Source: Sphagnum compactum (Eukaryota; Bryophyta; Sphagnopsida; Sphagnales). Taken from it: 64,000 nt of DNA. Shown in pieces: positions 62,649-64,000 of the stretch (position 1 is its first letter; each line of letters opens with the position of its first letter). Position numbers and translations under genes: made by a program. The stretch covers positions 16,546,304-16,610,303 of the forward strand of contig OZ234496.1 of assembly GCA_965153455.1 (NCBI GenBank). Reading direction: 5' to 3'. Under the pieces are notes generated by a model. The model searched no databases and was not told where the DNA came from. It saw only the letters and a program-made list of their open reading frames with translations.

Positions 62649-63299
62649 CCGAAACTAGACGACACGTTGGAAGTGGCGCGGTGGCAGGGTGAGGCCGAGA
62701 TAGGTCAGCGACAGGGCGGTGAGGTAGCCTGCGCCCAGCCGGCGCGCAGAGACAGGAGGCGCCCCTTGTTGCGCACGTTGCTGACGGCGAACAGGCGGTC
62801 GTACTCGGCCTCGTTCATCAGGTGCATGATCTTGGACTGGATGCCGGCACCTGGCGCGTCGGGGACGAACTGGAGGATCTTGTCCAGGGCGGCGAGGTCG
62901 CTCGGGTTGACGCGCTGACGTAGGCGCTCAGGACGTTAGTCGGGTCCGCGTTGGCGTCGTTGCGGCTGAGCAGTTTGTTCACCAAGCCAGCAGTGTCCAG
63001 GCGCGAGCTGATGCAGGCGGCGTCGGGGTGGTCCTCGACGATGCCAATGGCCAACCCGGCCTTGTCGATTGGCAGGTGGGCCTGCTTCCATGCGAGTGGG
63101 TCGTCGATTTGGGCGGAAAGTATGGCCTCGATTAGCATCTGCCAGTTCTGGTCGGCGGTCTGCAGCTCGGCGCGGATACGGTCGCGACGCACAGTGCGGA
63201 GCAGATGGTTGATCTTGGACAAGTTGGCGCTGCCGCGCAGGATGATCATCTTAGTCTGCGGGTCATTGATGTACGGGATGCGGTCGAGGATCGACTGGA

Positions 63300-63996
63300 T
63301 GTTGTCGATCTTGGCCTTGATGAAAACTTACACGTACAAGTCGGGGCTGATCGGGCAACCGAGCATCTTTTGGCCATTGTCGAACGTCTTGAACTTTATC
63401 TACGCCGGGAACAGGCACCGCAGGTCGATCACATCGGCGTCGCTGGAGATCGACGACTTGTGCAACTGTAGGTGAAGGCCGTGCTCAGGTCCGTCTTCGA
63501 CGAACATCTGGACGGCTCGGATCGTGTCATTGAACGTGCCAATGATCTTGCCATCGTCGAGGTACCACGCGTTCAGCTGCAGGTCGGGGATGATGTTGTG
63601 CACCTTGAGGAGGAAGGCGTGCAGGGTCAGCGGGAACAGGAGGCCGGCCAGCGGGTCGCCCTGGTCGACGCCGGATGTTAGCGAGAACACGCGATCCTCG
63701 TAATACAGGCGGCCCGCCTGTGTGTAGACGACGACGACGAACCGCGCCATGCCCGGCAGCTTGTCGACGACTGAGTCAATGGCGGTCTAGCGTAGGTAGC
63801 GCCCGTAGGCGTTCTGCAGGTCCAGGTCGACCTCGGCACGCGTCTCGCGGTCGATGGTGTCACGCAACATGTTGGTGGCGTGCACAATCGCCTCGGCCCC
63901 GTCGGCGCCGAGCTGGAATGGGTTCAGCAGCTCGGCGACTGTGTCGCACTCCTTGTCCAGCAGGCACTCGCCGACGATGCATCGATCCAGCAACAT
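63300..63996 (-). pseudogene. Reverse transcriptase domain with internal stops
   Basis: The minus strand shows DLQNAYGRYLR (palm motif A-like, D-x-x-NA), then GVDQGDPLAGLLFPLTLHAF (motif B, QGDPL), then AWYLDDGKIIG (motif C, catalytic Asp pair as YLDD instead of the common F/YADD) and a LHKSSI strand. TAG codons interrupt the frame at 63787-63789 and near 63400, and another stop follows near 63335. The N-terminal fingers are mostly off the window edge. Confidence 0.75.
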
Positions 63997-64000
63997 CAGG

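Larger units (their letters stand above)
61985..64000 (-). mobile_element. GC-rich non-LTR retrotransposon, 3' half, broken
   Basis: From about 62030 to the right edge the DNA turns abruptly GC-rich. On the minus strand it encodes, in order, reverse transcriptase (63996-63300), a linker or thumb region (63249-62700) and a zinc-knuckle/endonuclease-like C terminus (62648-62052). The coding end is followed by about 60 bases and a short A run (TTAAAAAAAT on the minus strand, near 61982-61990), which looks like the 3' tail of a non-LTR element. Internal stops and frameshifts show it is dead. The 5' part lies beyond the window. Confidence 0.7.

Noticed and set aside
62097-62918. 273-codon plus-strand frame
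   Set aside because: Antisense to the retroelement C terminus; GC-rich DNA leaves antisense frames open by chance.

Overview
This window is nuclear DNA of a land plant. The genes have short exons separated by GT-AG introns and belong to plant families: a WUSCHEL-related homeobox gene, a JAGGED-type single C2H2 zinc-finger gene, plant-type adenine phosphoribosyltransferase and plant RNase H2 subunit B. The non-coding DNA is very AT-rich and full of decayed plant-type transposons. The homeobox gene belongs to the WOX13 clade, the only WOX clade in the earliest land plants, and the JAGGED-like protein is unusually long. Together with a GC-rich non-LTR element this leans towards a non-flowering plant, but the species cannot be fixed from the window.

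Layout. 0-5.5 kb: a PIF/Harbinger transposase remnant, a Ty1/copia integrase remnant and AT-rich filler. 5.5-8.6 kb (minus): a six-exon WOX13-clade gene with a 67-codon upstream ORF ending just before its start codon. 9.5-16.5 kb: no gene, local repeats. 16.6-19.5 kb (minus): pieces of an unrecognised, methyltransferase-like multi-exon protein, probably a pseudogene. 23.5-27.0 kb (minus): a four-exon JAGGED-like zinc-finger gene. 28.4-33.9 kb (minus): one long decayed Ty1/copia element. 36.6-41.1 kb (minus): RNASEH2B, with a GC-AG intron, a possible microexon and a C-terminal PCNA-binding motif. 42.4-44.2 kb (minus): APT, six exons. 44.5-61.6 kb: no host gene recognised. This stretch holds two small Helitrons, one CACTA element carrying a TAGG satellite, a 0.78-kb inverted-repeat element, several tRNA-derived SINE heads, tandem repeats and palindromes. 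62-64 kb (minus): the 3' half of a GC-rich, broken non-LTR retrotransposon with reverse transcriptase and a zinc-knuckle/endonuclease-like end.

The host genes do not form a pathway: WOX13 and JAG-like are developmental regulators, while APT and RNASEH2B are housekeeping nucleotide and nucleic-acid enzymes. All four lie on the minus strand. Exon boundaries were placed by hand from reading frame, splice consensus and recalled family conservation. They were checked for phase consistency, but no alignment or transcript evidence was available.
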